This document shows positions 62,344 to 64,000 of a stretch of 64,000 nucleotides of DNA, piece by piece (the first letter of the stretch is position 1; the number at the start of each line of letters is the position of its first letter). Made by a program: the position numbers and the translations under genes. The DNA is taken from the NCBI RefSeq assembly GCF_963678635.1, contig NC_087066.1:62874282-62938281 (forward strand). The letters are read 5' to 3'. This DNA is from Symsagittifera roscoffensis (lineage: Eukaryota > Xenacoelomorpha > Acoela > Convolutidae). Below the pieces are notes generated by a model that had not been told where the DNA came from, ran no database searches, and saw nothing but the letters and a program-made list of their open reading frames with translations.

Positions 62344-62827
62344 GCTTTGTTACAAAAACAATTTTCGTATGATTTAATGGCGATGCACACGTACCGCAAA
62401 CAAATTCAAGTTGAATTACTTAACGCTGCCTCCTCGATCTCGTAAGTATCAAGAGTGTCTCTTAGATTTCTCAATGACAATATTAGTGACTCCGTTAGAG
62501 TTACACGCACACAGGGCCTGCTCAGTATTGATATAATGCTAGCTCAACCCTGTCGTATATTATAACAGTATCACAAAATTTTCACAAGATATAATCAACA
62601 CACCAAACACAATAGATAATCAGATAAGAATATCCTTCAGGTGACAGCGACCTTTTGTCAGTATCAATTTATCGCCACACAATTTATAAAGTCACTGCTT
62701 TGTTAAAATTAAACAATCTTTGATAAAAAGCAGTGATGACTCAGAAACAGATCAATAAAACTTAGTCTTAAAGAAAAAAGACTTCCCTCAATCGGAACGA
62801 TCCAAAAGAACAAAGCCCAGGACACAG

Positions 62828-62945
62828 TCTTCTCAAGTGGGTGTGTATTTGCCTAATACACCCACCGAGGTCTTCTCTTAGGTGCCCCGCGATTGCCCGA
62901 GCTGTCCTATTAAGTAGCTCAAGGCAACCTCTGATCGAAAATTTC
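62828..62945. repeat. Leader unit A with GTGGGTGT hairpin
   Basis: GTGGGTGT (62837-62844) pairs with ACACCCAC (62858-62865) around a 13-base loop containing TATTTGCCTA. Then come CGAGGTCTTC, GATTGCCCGA.CT and CTATTAAGTAGCTCAAGGCAACC. Unit B at 63013-63115 repeats the whole with changes that keep the stem paired. Confidence 0.7.
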
Positions 62946-63012
62946 TAAAGTCTATGAAAAATCTCTCCCACACCCGGACTGCTCCAAGTGCACGAGAGCA
63001 GGGAACAACTTT

Positions 63013-63115
63013 TCTTCTCAAGTGAGTGTGTATTTGCCTAATACACTCACCGAGGTCTTCCTTTATTTGTTCCTGGATTGCCCGAACTTTTCTATTAAGT
63101 AGCTCAAGGCAACCA
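63013..63115. repeat. Leader unit B with GTGAGTGT hairpin
   Basis: GTGAGTGT pairs with ACACTCAC around the same TATTTGCCTA loop sequence, then CGAGGTCTTC, GATTGCCCGAACT and CTATTAAGTAGCTCAAGGCAACC. Compared with unit A, a G-C pair is exchanged for an A-T pair on both sides of the stem. Confidence 0.7.
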
Positions 63116-63338
63116 CACGACCAAAATCACAATCAAAAAAAATTTCTTTGTTCGGGTACTTCTGAATCCAAAGTTGATCACAAATTTCCGGGTCAAAATG
63201 GGTCCCTATGATCCTGATAAGCACGCCTAATATCCTAATATGATCCTAATTAAATGGATATTTTCCGTTTCCCAAATTGCCACAGAAAGTTTACTCAAGT
63301 CTCTAACAAGGAAGATCTTTAGAAGGTTTAAGACACTC

Positions 63339-63800
63339 CAGAGGGTTACCTCGGAGGGTACCTTGATCACCCAAGCTACTTCGGAGGGTACCCTAATCAC
63401 CCAAGTTACTTCGGAGGGTCCCCCTAAATTTACTAAGGAGGGTCAATAAGATGCTTAATATGCTCCGGAGGGTTACTTCGGAGGGTACCTCCAAAATTTT
63501 CAAATTTTTTGATCTCGCTTAGAAGGTTCTCCCACTAGCTTCAAAAAGCGTCAAAACAAGCTAGGAGCTCTAAGGGGAGCTGTTTTAATTTTCCACTAAG
63601 GAGGGTTGCTAAAGGGTTTAGCTGACTCCGGAGGGTCACTTCGGAGGGTTCCCCCAAAATCAAGAAAAAGGGTTATATCACCGCAGTAAAGCCTCTGAAA
63701 GCGGTCTACCTGACTTAAAACTAGGTTGGCTGACACGGTCAACCTTCCCAGTTGAATAAAAAGATGTTTTGATAAAATTTTCTGCCGCTCGGAGGGTTAC
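63339..63800. repeat. Cluster of CGGAGGGT repeats
   Basis: GGAGGGT or GAGGGT occurs about a dozen times in 460 bases, mostly as CGGAGGGT(A/T)(A/C)C. At 63352-63420 it is arranged as tandem units of about 30 bases (TCGGAGGGTACC..., ATCACCCAAG.TACT). On the element's sense strand this reads ACCCTCCGA. The class of repeat is not known to me. It may be a protein- or RNA-binding array in the leader. Confidence 0.7.
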
Positions 63801-64000
63801 CTGTAATTTGGACCCTCCGAACCAACAAATTCTAAAAAATTTTTCTTTTCCGAGATTGTCAATCCCAAAAACGGTTGAGATTCGGAAAAGTGGTCAAAAA
63901 CGTCGACTTATGGTACCAAAATTATCCCGATCGGAAAACTAGTCTTTGAGAAATCGCCAAAAACGCGTTCGTCAAAATGGCCTTTTTCACCACCTGTATA

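Larger units (their letters stand above)
43500..64000 (-). mobile_element. Giant Ty3/Gypsy-type element, incomplete at its 5' side
   Basis: All long frames between 43.5 and 62.3 kb lie on the minus strand and are GC-richer than the surrounding DNA. Order: gag (two zinc knuckles), protease, RT, RNase H, integrase, macro-like domain, then a 3' block of about 2,900 codons with SGNH hydrolase domains. Gag and pol are in one reading frame, interrupted by in-frame stops at 61252, 59920, 55288 and 55147. The 3' block has -1 frame changes near 51835 and 46010 and a TAG at 44009. Unity of the element is inferred from strand, composition, adjacency, and a 12-mer and hairpin shared by pol and the 3' flank. 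No LTR pair was found; the 5' end should lie beyond 64000. Confidence 0.7.
62344..64000 (-). other. Structured leader of the giant element, no gene
   Basis: At least 1,657 bases upstream of gag without coding potential. It contains two copies of a roughly 115-base unit with a hairpin, and a cluster of CGGAGGGT repeats. Neither an LTR end nor a primer binding site could be placed, so the LTR is probably beyond the window edge. Confidence 0.5.

Noticed and set aside
63339-63800. CRISPR array
   Set aside because: The repeat word is only about 8 bases, the spacing is irregular, and the genome is eukaryotic. No spacers of constant length.

Overview
The window looks like AT-rich nuclear DNA of an invertebrate metazoan. 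Three things point that way: a host gene for the PP1 nuclear targeting subunit PNUTS (PPP1R10 family), two Ty3/Gypsy retroelements with different gag types, and long non-coding stretches full of small inverted-repeat and tRNA-like repeats. I cannot fix the phylum from sequence alone. The pol type of the large element is, from memory, common in nematodes, cnidarians and arthropods. The code is standard, because the 3 kb host frame uses CAA/CAG for Gln and ends in TGA.

Layout. 1-6028: no gene, but several inverted-repeat (MITE-like) sequences and two back-to-back foldbacks (5396-5689). 6029-12173: a complete Ty3/Gypsy retrotransposon on the minus strand, with apparently identical 200-bp LTRs, a 4-bp AAAC target duplication, and a gag start codon that straddles the LTR/primer-binding-site junction. 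Its gag-pro-pol is cut by three -1 frame changes, one of them on a U UUU UUA heptamer. 12174-17859: no gene, dispersed repeats. 17860-20847: an intronless PNUTS homologue on the minus strand with a very short 3' end. 20900-43500: no recognisable gene. This stretch holds two copies of a hAT-like MITE and many degenerate tRNA-like units with Pol III A/B boxes, set in larger repeated modules.

43500-64000: one minus-strand array that I read as a single giant, GC-richer Ty3/Gypsy-type element. From its 5' side (right) it runs: a structured leader with duplicated hairpins and CGGAGGGT repeats, then gag, protease-RT-RNase H, then integrase. The integrase reading frame continues into a TARG1-like macro domain. 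After a gap with a good splice donor and acceptor comes, in the env position, a polyprotein of roughly 2,900 residues in four frames. It carries one SGNH hydrolase domain with all catalytic residues and a second, degenerate SGNH-like domain. No 5' LTR is visible, so the element probably continues past 64000, giving more than 20 kb.

The giant element is the most unusual part of the window. Its copy is interrupted by five in-frame stop codons and two -1 frame changes. The long intact stretches between them show the proteins were under selection until recently. Recoding, decay and assembly error cannot be told apart from this one copy.
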